A stretch of DNA of 64,000 bases. Source: Beta vulgaris subsp. vulgaris. Its lineage: Eukaryota; Streptophyta; Magnoliopsida; Caryophyllales; Amaranthaceae. Both the position numbers and the translations under genes were made by a program. Under the pieces are notes generated by a model. That model worked only from the letters and a program-made list of their open reading frames with translations. It was not told the origin of the DNA and did no database searches. The stretch lies in contig NC_079203.1 of assembly GCF_026745355.1 (NCBI RefSeq), positions 45,302,081 to 45,366,080 on the forward strand. Reading direction: 5' to 3'. Below are positions 23,284 through 36,717 of this stretch, one piece after another; position 1 is the stretch's first letter; each line of letters begins with the position of its first letter.

Positions 23284-24540
23284 AAACTTTTAGAGATAAA
23301 GGGAGTATCAAGCAAAACTAAAGGCTTCAACATAGAATGAATGTCTAATGAATTAGGATTCCCTCGATTTTCTTTTCTACATATTTTATCTTCGTATTAT
23401 GACACCTACGCAAATTTAAAATACGGTTTTTTCACCAGATACCCCTGAGGTTTCTTAATATTCACCTGATACCCTCGCGTTTTCCGAAATTCACCAAGTA
23501 CCCATGTGGTTTGGAAAAATACATGACGTGATCCTACCGCCAACTTTATTTTTGTTAAATATAACCCTAAAAAAACTTAATTAACCTTAACTTCTAACCC
23601 TACCCTAACCCTCCACCCTTAACCCTCCCACCACACCCCTTCCACCACCTCTGTCGCTCCCCACCGCAGCCCTTCCCCAATCCCACCCTCGTTGTGCAGC
23701 GATTCCCCCAACCCCACCTCATCACGTAACGATTCCCCACCCCATCCTGTCACGTAATGATTCCCCCACCCCGTCGAATTTCGCACTCCTCTCCCCCACC
23801 CCCCGTCGGCTGCGCGAAAAATCGACTCAGGGTGGGGTGGGCGGAATCATTGCGCGACGGGGTGGGGTTGGGGGAATCGTTGCGCGACGCGGTGGGGTTG
23901 GGGGGAGGGGCAAGGGTGGTGGGAGGGGCTGTGGTGGGGAGGGGCAGGGGTGTTGGGGTTTGGGTGGTTAGGGTAAGGTGGGTCAGGTGGTGGTGTTTGG
24001 GTAGTTAGGGTGAGGCGGGGTCAGGTGGTGGGGTTTGGGGGTTAGGGTGAGAGATAAGTTAATTAGGTTTTTAAAGTATTAATTAAGTTTAATTTAATTT
24101 AATTAGGATTAATTAGTATTAATTAGGTTAATTAGGGGTTAATTTGGTTGATTTAACCTTAATGACTAACGGAGTTGACGATCGTTAGTCATTAAGGGTA
24201 TTCTAAGTATTTTTCAAAACCTCAGGGACAACAGGTGAATTGTTGAAAATGCGAGGGTACCATGTGAATATTGTAAAACCTCAGGGGTACCTGGTGAAAA
24301 AACCATTTAAAATATCAAATTCTTCTCCCTTCATGATCTCTAATTGTTAACTTGAGAACATGGGCTTGTTAACACCCCTAAACATTGAGAGATAAAGGGA
24401 ATAATTCACGCAAAACCTAAAGGCTCGATTTCCTTTTCATTATATTTAATCTTCATATTATGACACCTGCGTAAATTTAAAGTATCAAATCCTTCCCCCT
24501 TCATGCATTTCTAATTGTTATTTTAAGAATGTAGGCCATC
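23265..24540. repeat. local tandem duplication, first copy interrupted by the foldback element
   Basis: The segment CGGCTTGTTAACATCCCTAA through the CAAATTTAAAATA target (23265-23423) and its continuation (24305-24360) is repeated at 24361-24540. Shared landmarks are GAGATAAAGGGA, ATTATGACACCT, CCCTTCATG and TCTAATTGTTA. The second copy lacks the transposon and about 45 bases, so it acts as an empty-site reference. Confidence 0.75.
23424..24304. mobile_element. foldback DNA transposon with long inverted repeats, 10-bp TSD (Mutator-like)
   Basis: The 881-bp element starts CGGTTTTTTCACCAGATACC. The reverse complement of its right end starts TGGTTTTTTCACCAGGTACC. Similarity runs well over 100 bases into both arms. 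The 10-bp direct repeat ATTTAAAATA flanks it exactly (23414-23423 and 24305-24314). Long inverted repeats and a 9-11 bp duplication fit Mutator-like non-autonomous elements. The middle is C-rich on the left (CCCTAACCCTCC, CCCCACC) and G-rich on the right, so one strand could fold into a very large hairpin. No transposase is encoded. A relative lies at 37753-38245. Confidence 0.85.
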
Positions 24541-24885
24541 CATCAACATTGTTATATAAATTCTTATTGTAATACCAACATAATCGAGTACCAAATAAAG
24601 CAAATACTACTAAATGCATTTAGTGGAAAGACAAAACAAAATTTAGTTGGATGATTTGAAACTTATTTGTATCATTATTTATCAATAATGTAATATAAGG
24701 AAATTCAAAATAATTGTCTAATAAGAACGTACAATTAGTAGAACAGATAAACAAATGTGTATAAAATAATAGTTTTAAGTCTCTCTCTAAGAACGCTTAG
24801 GGTTTGAATGGGAGTCTTGGTGGTCAAGTGTGGAGTATCATTTCATTGGAATGTCGTGCCCTTCTCTAGGGTTTTAGTTAGTTGT

Positions 24886-25961
24886 GATGGCTGACAAATT
24901 GACATTGAAGTGCTCGAATTTGAAAATTACGAAAGACGAGGAGGAAATCATTGCTATTGATGACTGTTTACTGGTGGAAATTCTATCCTAGCTCTCTCTA
25001 TTGTGGGCAAAGTTATGACTGACATACCTTTTAATTTCGAAGCTTTCAAGAGGACAATGAATCAAATATGGAGTATATCAAAGGTTGCGCCTTTTAGACC
25101 TATTGAAAGTGGCCTTTTCGTGGTACAATTTGCCAATCTGAAGGATCGGAATAGGGTGCTTGAAGGCTGACCTTGGACTTTTGATCAACACTTGATTTTA
25201 ATGAACGAAATTGAAGCCAATGTGAAACCTTCAGATATTTGCCCTAAAGCACTCTCCCTTTTGGGTGCGTCTCTATAACCTCCCGTTAGATTGTAGGACA
25301 GAGAAGCACATCACATCTTTGAAAGTACTATTGGGAAGGTCTGGATGTGGAGTATCCAGGGGTGTCTTGGGACAAATCTGCTCGCATCAAGGTACTTCTT
25401 GATGTAACAAAGCCATTGCGACGAATTCTTAAACTTCGAAACTCGAAAGGGAATGTTGTTGTGGTGGAGGTAAAATATGAAAGATTACTTATATTTTTCT
25501 ATGTGTGTGGTCACGTGGGCCACATTAACGTGACTGTGCGGTGGCACCAGAGGAAGATAGAGGTGTATGTTGACAAGCAATGGGGGATGTGGCTTAGAGC
25601 GTTATCAAGGCGTAGGAGGGTTCAAATGGATGAAGAAGCAAAAACTTTCTTGAAATGCTCAAAAGTTTTGGTATTTGACAAGCCTAAAGCTATGAGGGAG
25701 GTTATGGATGATATTGGTGAGGATAAAAATGTGTTATTGAACAAGGGAGAATCAAACACAACTTTAATTGTGGAGGCTCAGTTTGTTGAACCTGCTCGAC
25801 CTCTAACCCAAAACATTGCAACCTCTCCAGTGAGTCATAATTCTTCTTTTTGCTTTTCTATTGGGAGTGGAACATCGTCAAAAAATGGAAAAAATAAATT
25901 AATGAAGATGAAGAGGGGGGAGCTAGTGGGAATGTTGGTGGTGGAATTCCTATTATGGTGA
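24886..25961 (+). pseudogene. LINE ORF1 remnant
   Basis: Starts MADKLTLKC at ATG 24886. Stops and frameshifts break the DUF4283-like part. The longest open piece (25347-25961) holds ARIKVLLDVTKPLRR and the degraded knuckle-like FFYVCGHVGHI. Confidence 0.75.
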
Positions 25962-26184
25962 AAATGATAACCGAAAAATGGGAGAAGACATGCTAATTGA
26001 TGATGAAAAAGATGGTGGGGATTATGGTGCTAAAAAAAACATAATTTTTTTCACGTGGGGGAGGATCGTGAAGTGTGTAGTAACAAACATCCTCTGGAAG
26101 ATAATGTGACTGGTTCCATGATAATAGAGTTTTCTGCAGAACTCCAAGTATTGGAGGTTGGATTAAACCACCCTGCAAACAACC

Positions 26185-29100
26185 ATGAAAATAATAAGCT
26201 GGAACTGAAATAGGCTTGGCAACCCATTGTCAGTTAAGCTCTCTAGGATTCGTGTTGGAGGGATAAGCCGGAGATTGTGTTGGTTATGGAAACAAAAAAT
26301 GATGCTCAACGACTTGAATTGATTAGAAATAGATATGGTTTCAGAAATGGTTTGTGTCTTAATTAGTAGTAGTGGGAGATCATGGGACCATGGCGACATG
26401 AAGTGGGAGTGAACGTTTGCTCTTATTCCAGTCATCATGTAGAAGCACATGTGTGTGATGTGGATAATAATCTGTTGTGGAAGGCGGTGGGTATATATAG
26501 GTGGCCGGAGGCAACAAATAAATTCATGACGTGGGAGTTAATGAAAAATGTTTGAGATAGAAGTGGGTTACCTATTGTTATGTTCGGTGACTTTAATGAG
26601 ATCTTGGGAATGCATGAGAATTATGGAGGGGCTATGGGGGGGAGACAGATTGATGCTTTTTGCGCAGCTTTGGAGGACTGTGAGTGTAGAGACTTGGGCT
26701 ATAGGGGTAATATATACACTTAGCAACGTGGAAATTCTATGGAAACGTTGGTTCGTGAAAGATTGGATAGATTTGTTGCGGATAACAGTTGGTGTAATAT
26801 GTTTTCATATGCAGAGGTGATATACATTTTCCTATATGTCAATCGGATCATGGTCTCATCCTTAGCTTTTGAAATTTGGGGAGAGTCCGGAGAAACGGCT
26901 ATAGGGGAGACTATTTCGTTTTGAAGCATTATGTTTGTTAAGTGATGAATGTAGCAAGGTGGTATGTGATGCATGAAGGGATGTTGTTAGTAACTCGGTC
27001 AACTCAAGAATTACGATGTAGATACTTCACTATCCTCTTGGGCTTCGAAGACTTTTGGTGATGTGAGGAGATAAATAAAAAATGCAGAGAATAGGCTTAA
27101 AAATGTTCAAGGGGGTCAACTAGATGCCCACTTGCTCGCTGCAACTTTGCCGCGACATCAGTGAGGAGTTGAAGGAGTTGCGCAAGTTGGAAGAAAGCTA
27201 CTAGCATGCTCATGCTCACCCTAACGATTTGCTTGATGGAGATAAGAATACAAGCTATTTTCACTACAAAGTTACTCAACGCAAAAAAAGGAAATTGCAT
27301 CAAGAGGCTTTTTGACGATTAGGATGCGTGGAAGGTTGGAAAAGAGGAGATGGACTCAGTTATTACAAAATATTTTTCGAACTTGTTTGCTTCGGAAAAT
27401 CCGTGCGGTATGAGGCAGCAATGGAAGGGCTAGATGAGTTAGTTATAGAGGATAGGAATGCTACTCTTAATACTGAGCCGACCGATGAGGAGATTAAAGA
27501 AACGTTGTTTTACATGCATCCTAATAAAGCTCTGAGACTTTATGGAATGCACGCTCTCTTTTTTTCAGAAATTTTGGAATACTATAGGAAATGATGTGAT
27601 TCAATTTGTGAAGGGTTGGTGACGTGGAGAGGTAAATCTTGATGAGATAAATAACATACAGTTGCATTGTCTTAATTCTGAAAATCAATGATCCTAAACG
27701 TATTACAGAGTTCAGGCCAATAAGTTTGTGCAACATATTGTACAAACTTATTTCTAAAACTTTGGCTAAAAAATTGATACCTATGTTTGGTCATATTATT
27801 TCAGGAACTAGAGTGCTTTTGTACCCAAGAGACTCGATCAATACTGATAATCGTTTATAGCTTTTGGTTTTTCATGCTATGAAAAAGAGGGGAGAGGGGA
27901 AGGATGGCACTGCTGCTCTTAAGTTGGACATGAGTAAGGCGTTTGATAGAGTGGAATGAAGTTTCTTAGAGAAAGTCATGTGTAGAATGGGGTTCCGTCA
28001 TAAGTGGATACAACATATTATACATTGTATTTTAAGTGTGTCGTTTTCCTTTAAATATAATGGTTGTATTTCAGGTGCTTTATTTCCATCTAAAGGTCTC
28101 CGACAAGGAGATCCCATTTCACCTTACTTATTTTTTGTTGTCGCGGATGCTTTCTCAAGACTGTTATCAAGAGCAGCGCAAGAGGGTAACATTAATGATG
28201 CTATATAATTTCCCATCTTTTCTTTACTGACGACAGTATATTATTTGCTAGCTAGAGCCAGTTTGTAGGAATGTTCTAAAGCGGCTGATATAATCAGAAC
28301 ATATGAAAGAGAATATGGGCAGAAAGTTAATCTAAGTAAGACAAAAGTGGCTTTTAGCAAATGTGTTAGCTTGGAAAGAACATAGGAAATTGTGGAGATT
28401 TTGGGTGCTAGAGAGGTGGACAAGCATGAGAAGTATCTAGGACTACCAACCATCATCGGGAGATCTAAGAAATTCGTGTTTACTTTCCTCAAGGAAAGAA
28501 TATGGAAGAAAATGCAAGGTTGGAAGGAGAAGTTACTATTGCGCCCCGGAAAGAAAGTTCTTATTAAAGTTGTTGCACAGGCTATCCCGACATATATGAT
28601 GAGCATATTTCAGATACCAAAGGGACTCACTAACGAAATACATGCAGTGCTAGCAAAGTTCTGGTGGGGATCTAGTTCTATATCGAGGAAAATTCACTAG
28701 CATCGATGGAAATCTCTTTGTCTCCCTAAGTCTATGGGAGGGATGGGGTTTAGAGACTTAAAATGCTTCAATCAAGCCTTGTTAGCTAATCAAGGTTGGA
28801 GATTATATGGTAATGAGTCTTCTTCTCTTCATGGTATTTATAAAGAACGATATCTTAAGAATTCAGTATTTTTAGAGGCGATGAGAGGTTTTGATCATAG
28901 CTTCAGTTCGAGAAGTATTTGGGAGGCTAAATCTCTATTTCTTGAAGGCTTAGAATGGAGGGTGGGAAATGGTGCTTCAATCAAAGTGTGGGAGGATTTG
29001 TGGTTCACGGGAGGAGTTCAATTTGTGCCTACACCGTTGCAAGATAGTAATATTGATCTGATGGTCATTGATTTACTGGATGCCATAAAGGGATGTTGGA

Positions 29101-30330
29101 ATGTTGAAGCAGTAAACTCGACTTTTAGGAAAAATGAGAGGAAACATGTCCTTGATATACCTCTTCCTTCCTACTTATGTACAAACTCTATGTACTGGTG
29201 GCCGACCAATGATGGTAACTATTATGTGAAATCGGGCTTTTGGTTGGCTAGAATGGGGCATCTCCGAACATGGGAATTGTTCAATGGGCAAGGTGAGAGG
29301 GACTTATGGCGGATTGTGTGGAACTTGGATGGATCGCCAAAGTTGCGTCGCTTCCTTCGGAAGGCATGTAAAAGAAGCTTGGGAGTAATGGATGTGCTCT
29401 TCAAACATCATATTCATGATTCGAGCGTATGCCCAATTGGCAGCGACGGGGATGAGACAATTATGCACACTCTTTTTGATTGCAAGTTTGCCACTGAAGT
29501 ATGGATGCATAGTGACTTCATGGGTTTGTTTATGGAGGCCCCTGTGCAATCTTTTGCTGCTCGCTTCTCGTGGGTTGTTGTGAAGTTGGGGAAGCAAGAA
29601 CTCGCCAGGTTTGCGTCCCTTGCGTAGGCTGTGTCGTTTTGTAGGAACCAAGTGGTCTTTGTGGGGGATACATATATGGATGCTATAAGAATTGCTGCTG
29701 GGTTTGTAAGGTATAATGTGGCGTATGTGTAATATAATGCGAAGGTGTGTATATAGGATGTTGTTCCAACTCCTACTCTTGTGTCCCCCGCAAGGCCCAT
29801 CCCGACCCGTTGTTCGCTACATGGGCCCGTTGGCCTACCATGGTCAAGAAATTTTATTTTTGACCCATCCCGGCACGAGTCCGTCAATATGGCCCGTTTG
29901 CCCGTTTTCTTTGTTTTTTAGTCTAAAATTGCAAAAAAACGACATAAAACACGGGTTAGTTCCGCAGACCTGGGCCGGGGACAAAATCTGAAAATTTCAG
30001 GCCTGGCACGACATTGTCACCGTTCATGGGATCGGACCCGACCTGTCGGTGCCCAGAGCCCACAGCCTAAGCACGTGAACAGGCCTGGCCCGCCCCATGC
30101 CCACGTCTATTTGTGGGCACAAGGAGGGAGTTGCTCCTATATTCCACTTTTTCGATGATATTACAAAGTTAAAGTATTCATTTTCATGTTTTGATTGTGT
30201 TCATGTGAAGAGAGTTGGTAACAATGTTGCCCATTATGTAGCTAGATGAGAAGCAGGAGTTGATTTTGAATTAATCTTTAGGAACTCGTTCCCCCAAAGC
30301 ATTCAAACTTTAATGGCTTTGGATTTAATA
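26185..30330 (+). pseudogene. LINE ORF2 remnant (endonuclease, RT, zf-RVT, RNase H)
   Basis: Starts MKIISWN at ATG 26185 and is broken within a few codons. Recognisable remnants are the endonuclease (about 26185-26900), RT with LRQGDPISPYLFF at 28090-28135, and a changed catalytic box reading FTDD instead of FADD near 28220. Then come GGMGFRDLKCFNQALLANQ at 28734 on, zf-RVT in the open stretch to 29627, and the terminal RNase H piece HVKRVGNNVAHYVAR near 30200-30250. Confidence 0.85.
29790..30120. repeat. GC-rich insertion inside the decayed LINE
   Basis: About 330 bases rich in GGCCCG, CCCGACC and GGGCC motifs split the RNase H region. The LINE reading resumes after it. The composition resembles GGGCCGGGCC-type non-autonomous elements common in plants. 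Exact ends and TSD were not resolved. Confidence 0.5.
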
Positions 30331-30360
30331 TAATCTTTGGCTCTCTTTTCCCCTAAAAGA

Positions 30361-32911
30361 AAGTAGAACTAGGAAACAAATTTAAACGGGGAACAAATTG
30401 GTGCTTATTTAAAAATAAATAATAAATTGGAGAATTCTTTATTTGTGAAAAATGAGATGATTTGTCATTGGAGTACTTGTTTACAATACAAGGTATAAAT
30501 TATGAGTATCCACATCCAAATTTTATTGTTTATTCAACCAATACTTTCTCAAAATAATACTCCTGTACGATAATTGAGATCAGTATGGCTTAACCTCTTA
30601 GGTTTATGCCAGGCAATATATACAAAGTTTTTTGCGATAATATATTAGGGTAATAGGGCATTTTGTGGGGATATATCTCACTAAAATTTTTTGTGGTGAT
30701 ATACCAACCTAAATTTATATTTTGTTAAAAGGTACCAAAAACACTATTTTCGGCGAGAAAGTCAAAATTTCGGCCTTTCACTTATTCTAATGATTAAAAT
30801 TAATGTAAAGATAGTTATTTTCAGACGTATGTCAGAAGTTTTTTTGTTGAAAGAAATGTGCTGGAATGTATAATGACGATAAACATATATGATTTGTGAC
30901 GTTAAAAGAGTACATAAAATAGTGGCATTTGTTTTCATACGTGAACATGTGTATTAATGCTAAGTTAAAAGAGTTCAATTTCAGAAGAAAAAAAGAGGTA
31001 AAAGAGTTTACATTAATTCTTACACGGCAAGCGACACCAAAACTTCATGTATAAGTCAATATGTGTATTATTATAACAACACCACCTTTCGCAAACTTTC
31101 AACATCAATACAAGCATAAGTATTAGTCAATTAACATGCCCACATGCGTCACGAGTAAGGACATCATCCCATTATACTTTACATAAAAGAGGAATGAAAT
31201 GAAGGATCTAAAATTCACTTGTAGAATTTTCTCTAATAACTAATTAACTTCCACTATTTAGTTATAATATAAAAATTACCAATAATAATTGATCATAAGA
31301 CCAAAGTCGAATATGTAAGAAGATAATAAGAATATTATAAAAGTTCACATGTTACATTTATTCCATATATATATTATAATAGTCATATATAATATGTATA
31401 TATAGTCAATAACTCTTAATCGTTGTGGTTCATTATATGAAAGTGGAGAATATTTAGATACCATATGCATGAATACTAGTTGGTAAAACTTGCAATTAGA
31501 GGCGTTAGATTAGGGCGGTGGTCATGTACTTTGTGCTTTCGAGCCGTCCAAAGTGGTGTTTGCACAAGAGAAATTAAATAACAAAGCAATCATAGTTTAT
31601 AGACATTATTAGGTCATCTCACTTTGAAATTATTATGATGGTGGTTCCCCAAATAATTACACCCTTATACTCCATGCTCTTTTATTCATTGGCCTGGCCC
31701 CTCCTATAATTTTATTTGTAAGTTTACCCCTTTGGGAAAGTTGAGATCCCTTTGATTTTTCCTTTTATTGCTACATGTTAATACATACTACTCCTACTAC
31801 ATACACTTTGATCAAAATATTATAACTTGGGCCACATGTTTGCCACCTTGTTCACCTTTCATGTGAAGATGTCAAATTGTTTGATAGATTATTAAATTGA
31901 ATCATGTCAATTTGCAAATCATTCTCGGAATCAGAGTTTTCTTGGAATGAGAATCCAATCCCATGGGCCGGGAAGCCTGGTAGTATATGTTAAATGGTTT
32001 CCTCTTCCTAATAATAGTAGCTTCACTAATATTATTTGTACTAAATTAACGGACATTGTTACATCCATTTGGTGGGTAATCTACCCACTACTAATAAAAG
32101 TATTAAGATGTTATTAATCATATAAGTTGGATTTCATTATCATCACTTACCATTACTCTCTATTAGTGGTAGGTATATTACCCGGCGGGTAGACTAATTA
32201 TTTTCCTAAAATTACACATACAACATATTCTATGTGTTTTTTTTTTTTGAAAGAACATATTATATGTGTTTCTATATAGTTGTTTAAATTTTTAGAATAC
32301 TCTTAAACTATATTGAAAAACGTATATAAAAAAATTAGTTTACAGTTAACTAGTTTATGTTCTCTGTATATTTGTAGAGAGTATAATAAAGGTATTATTA
32401 ATATGTATTTTGGTGACTTCTTGGTGAGGATATAGAGTAATATAGTGATCACGGCAATATGAACTTTGACTGGAAGATAGCAAAGTTTCTTGTATATAAA
32501 AGCAATTCTTATAACATTTACACACTAATATTGAAATGTTGAAACTTATTATGGAGAAACTAAAAAGTGCTTGAGCTCATAACTTGAAATTAAATTTTCT
32601 CTACGTCAATGTTATTAATAGCTTTCTATGGAGCAATAAATCTTGAGCCAAATAACAGATGGAAAATAGATAATGGAACAATTTATTGCATTTTTTCCTT
32701 ATTTGATCCTATTCCTTTTTTTCCTAAACAAAACAAACTCCAAGAGTTTTTGTGCTGGTGTTCTAACTTCACTAAATAAGAGAGTACTAGAATATAAACC
32801 TTTTTATTTGACACATTATTCAAATTTCAAAGTCCAAACCTATCATCTAAAGTCATATATATAGTTATACACCTGTTACTATCATTTTTACATCATAGTT
32901 AGCATTTACTA
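30361..32911. other. intergenic, no gene seen
   Basis: About 2.5 kb of AT-rich DNA. No coding exon, RNA gene or sharp transposon end was recognised. Confidence 0.55.
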
Positions 32912-33775
32912 TGATTCATTGAATCAGGCCCCAAAGGGTAATGATCATGTAAAATAAAGGCCCAATTATGTCAAGAAGCCCGCAATAAATAGTCAACAAA
33001 AGTCAACAGGTAAATGATCCAGGAAAGAGAAGCTCAACCGCCAGCACTAATCAAGAGATAATTGCTGAAAGTCAAGGGATGCTAAAAATGATGAAGTGGA
33101 CGGAAGTTAATCTGACTACAAAGGCATGCAAGAACGTGGGTAATGAGACGTGACTATCATGGCGCCAAAAAATAGCAGTTGTGATTTGAATCATAAATGA
33201 TTGAAATCACTTCACTCCAAAGAGCAAGGAAGTTATACATGCCTCCGCAGTATAAATACAAGAAAGAACATAAAAAAACAACAACAAACGTGCAATTTAC
33301 TTTCTACTAGCGTAGCTTTACCTAGATTAGCCAACCCCCTTCCGGGGTTATAGTTAGCCTCTAGTTTAGAATTAGGACATGTACTAAGCTACCAAATTTG
33401 TTCAATCTCCAATTTAAGTCGAAATCCATGGATGTATTCATCTTCATGTTTGTCCTTTAATTGTCCAGCCTGGTTTATCCCTATGTGTGTTATAAAATCT
33501 TTCTAGAAGTTAGTGATGTAAGTGGGAATATTCAGCTTTAATTAATAGATTAATTATTGCATTATTGATTATCTTATTTAATACTCGCCGCCTGAATTTA
33601 TTAGGCGTTATAGTTTAATTATATTAAGCTATAACAAAGTATGTTAGCAAGGTTTTATCAAATTAAAACCGGTAACCCCCAGGGACTAAGACTCCCATGA
33701 CATTCAGTATCTAATTATTGGGTGTGCATTGACTTGTTTGCAAAGTCATCCAACTGAATTTGCACCAACAACACC
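32912..33775 (+). repeat. LTR-like sequence, possible solo LTR
   Basis: The stretch begins TGATTCATTGAATCAGG and ends near TTTGCACCAACA, so TG...CA. It has a mid-positioned TATAAATACA at 33251-33260, followed by a transcribed-looking region with CCCCCTTCCGGGG. This is how an LTR with U3-R-U5 looks. I could not match a 5-bp duplication, so both class and boundaries are tentative. Confidence 0.35.
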
Positions 33776-36637
33776 TATACCAAATTAGTATACCAGACTA
33801 TAAAATTAACAATATACTAATCTCCTCTCCTGTATTAATTGCAATACTTCTATTTTAGGCAATTGTTCATTTTTTTTCAATCATTTTTCACTATAAAAAC
33901 ATTATCCCCACACCTTTATTGAAAAAGATAAAACAATAATAAAATAATAGTAATCCTCAATTAACAGACCCACCATATCCTCTCACATCAACTTTCACAA
34001 TAAAATGATAAAACTTATGTCTTACTTTATCGATTTTTCAAAATTCTATACACAAGGGTGTGTTGCAATTACATGGGACGGAGGTACGTAGTACAAAAAA
34101 TGGTGTATTAAGTTAAATATATCATCCAACTCGCTAAAAACTATCTCCATGCACCAACCATCACACGTACGATGTTTACTATATTTGCCTTTTTCTTGAT
34201 CATCGTCGGTTTTCAGTTTTTGATTTTAAAATTTTAAAAGTCATATGATATAAGTTCTATGCTAAACTTAAAATTATTTATAATTATACTAGTCATGTGT
34301 TATTCTGAAAATTTGATAAACATATAATAATTAAAAAGTACATTTTTGTAATTTATCCATTTTTATTTTAATTTTTCAAAGTGAAAATAATAAAAATAAA
34401 GAATATGTTGTACTAGAAATTGATAATAGTAATTTTGCACGACAAATATTTTATAATAATAAGTAATTGATCATATCACTTTAAGTGACCGAGTAAAGGT
34501 TTGCAAATTAAACATATCATACTTAGTTTTTTTTTTTTTTTGGTTGAATATCATACTTAGTTTAGTATGTTTGTTAATGCATAAACTTAATCATTAATAT
34601 CCCTAGTTATTCGTGTTAAGGTTGTATTTTAATATTGCAAGTGAATGATGTTGTAACACATACAGGTCGAACTAAAAGAGGTGTAAGATAACACTAGTTG
34701 ATTCTAAACTATGAAATAGGTACACAGTTCAAAATTAAGGAGAGTCTATATAACTAAAAGCTAAACTAATAAAAGATGACAAATGATGATAAATATGATA
34801 GTTAAGACACTAAGATTGAGCATCTCACTAACATGACTTGATAAAAAAAATCATATCTCATTTATTTAATTAATTATAGCTTAGGTGAGATTGACATTCC
34901 TTTATAACCCAACAGCAAATCACAACTGCGGACCGAAACTAAATACTAGTCATTCTTCAATATCTAAAGCTCGCTTTTACGAATGCAAAAGACCTAACTA
35001 ACATGTATGTCTCTTGTTTTAGTGGCTTACACGCATAATTAAAAGCATTGAAAACCAATGCGTGAAACAAATTTCAATTCATATTCTCACCTATTTTCAT
35101 GGGAGAATTCAAACCAATGACAAGATTATCTAAATCAAGACCCAAGTTTCATTTATGAACTCAATCCATAAAATAACAAACTAGCAGCACATAAATCCTA
35201 ATTTAAACTCCAACTTTTTTCAAAAATATGAAGGTAAGGGTAAGCATGATGCAAAATTGACTACATAAACGGTCTTATCAAATCCTGATCATATAATTCA
35301 ATAACATAAGATTAGAAGAAAATCATATAACTCTTTTAGATGAAAAGACTACTTACTACTCATGAAAATAAACACAAACTTAATTGAAATAAACAAAGAG
35401 AAGGAAAAGAATAAAACTTGATCAGTAGTACTTGAATGGAAGAATGAATTCATAATCTTAAATGAATACACAATCTTCAATCTCCGACATAGCAAAGAAA
35501 ACTCCACTAAGGCTAAAACTAATAATAACACAATGAAGTCTCTAAAACTAAAGAAAATAATCCGAAGTATTTGTATTTTCTGCAAAACTAAACTAAAATA
35601 GAAACAAAAAAAAGTAACATTAAAGAAATTTCCCCACCCGCATCCACCGTGTGTCGTTGTAGGAGCCGCAAGTCGCACCTCTGACAGCGAGTTGTTGTTT
35701 AGAAATTTCCCCATCCTGCACTCTTATTCTTTCTTGAACTCATCCAATATTTGATGTTCTTTAGCTCCCTAAACCTTGTGCGAGACCCAACTCCGGCCCA
35801 AAACACACCACTCAACCTATTTTGCTCTCGAGCTTCCAAAGAGGGCCTAAAGTCTTTAGTTCTCACACAATTTTGTAATTCTTCTCAATCTCCACAACTT
35901 AAGGATAAATCCAATAAAACTAATTAGCAAATACATCAATTTCCTCTTCCAAATGTGCCAAATAAGATGTAAAATAGGAACTTGACAATCTTTAAGTAAA
36001 AAATACATATTTGGGTTGGTATCTTGAAAACATGTGTTACTATGTAGAGACGAATCTAACAGAATCTCACATGACTATATATATTTTTCTATATGTACAA
36101 ATCACAAAATGCGATCAATGTATAAGTAATGCAAAAGTCCAACTATATCAAATACTTTGAAGCAAAAAGTACATTAAATTCATGAATCATCAGCTACCAT
36201 TTACTCAAACACTTAAGTAATGTAGAAATTATTCTATTTGTGTGGCTTTTTCCAGATTAAATTCAGAAATTGGTGACAATATGAATCATTGGCTTTGCGT
36301 AAACATGAGCTGTAAACACATTTGAACGTCCATTTTAATTTTATTGTGGTGCATTTGGAGTTTTCAATGATTTAAAGCTAGAGGTACAGGAGAAAGATCG
36401 ACTAGTGAAGTTGATTACAATTATATTTTATCGTACGGCTCTTCATTGTGACATGTTGAAGGTAAGCACCATTTAGTGATCGATGGCGTCGTTGGCCTAT
36501 AACACTCCCACATTGGAAGTATCAAATGGTACCAACTTTAATCATGATTCTTCTTAGGAAGTTTCATTGGAGATTACTTCCATTTGGAAAATGGAAAATA
36601 ACATCTTATAACGTATGCAGTATCAAGTATGCTAGAA

Positions 36638-36645
<8 letters not shown>
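33776..36645. other. intergenic, no gene seen
   Basis: AT-rich DNA. A GC-richer piece at about 35630-35850 has no coding signal on either strand. Probably old repeat remnants. Confidence 0.5.

Positions 36646-36711
<66 letters not shown>
36646..36711. repeat. (TA)n microsatellite
   Basis: An uninterrupted AT dinucleotide run of about 66 bases. Confidence 0.95.

Positions 36712-36717
<6 letters not shown>

Larger units (their letters stand above)
24783..30360 (+). mobile_element. old, heavily decayed L1-type LINE
   Basis: Plus-strand ORF1 (from 24886) and ORF2 (from 26185) remnants are spread over 5.5 kb with many stops and frame changes. The order is DUF4283-type ORF1, endonuclease, RT, zf-RVT, RNase H tail. 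A GC-rich foreign block (about 29790-30120) interrupts the RNase H region. No poly(A) tail is evident. It is far more degraded than the LINE at 15-21 kb. Confidence 0.85.

Noticed and set aside
23757..24008. Gly/Arg/Val-rich frame of 83 residues
   Set aside because: It lies in the G-rich half of the foldback transposon and reflects composition only.
23590..24060. CCCTAACCCT and GGGTTAGGG words resembling telomere repeat
   Set aside because: The words are irregular, mixed with CCACC and GGTGG, and lie inside a transposon with defined ends. There is no regular 7-base period.
35349..35714. Minus-strand frame of 121 residues, Phe/Ser/Leu-rich
   Set aside because: The composition is that of AT-rich non-coding DNA and no family features are visible.
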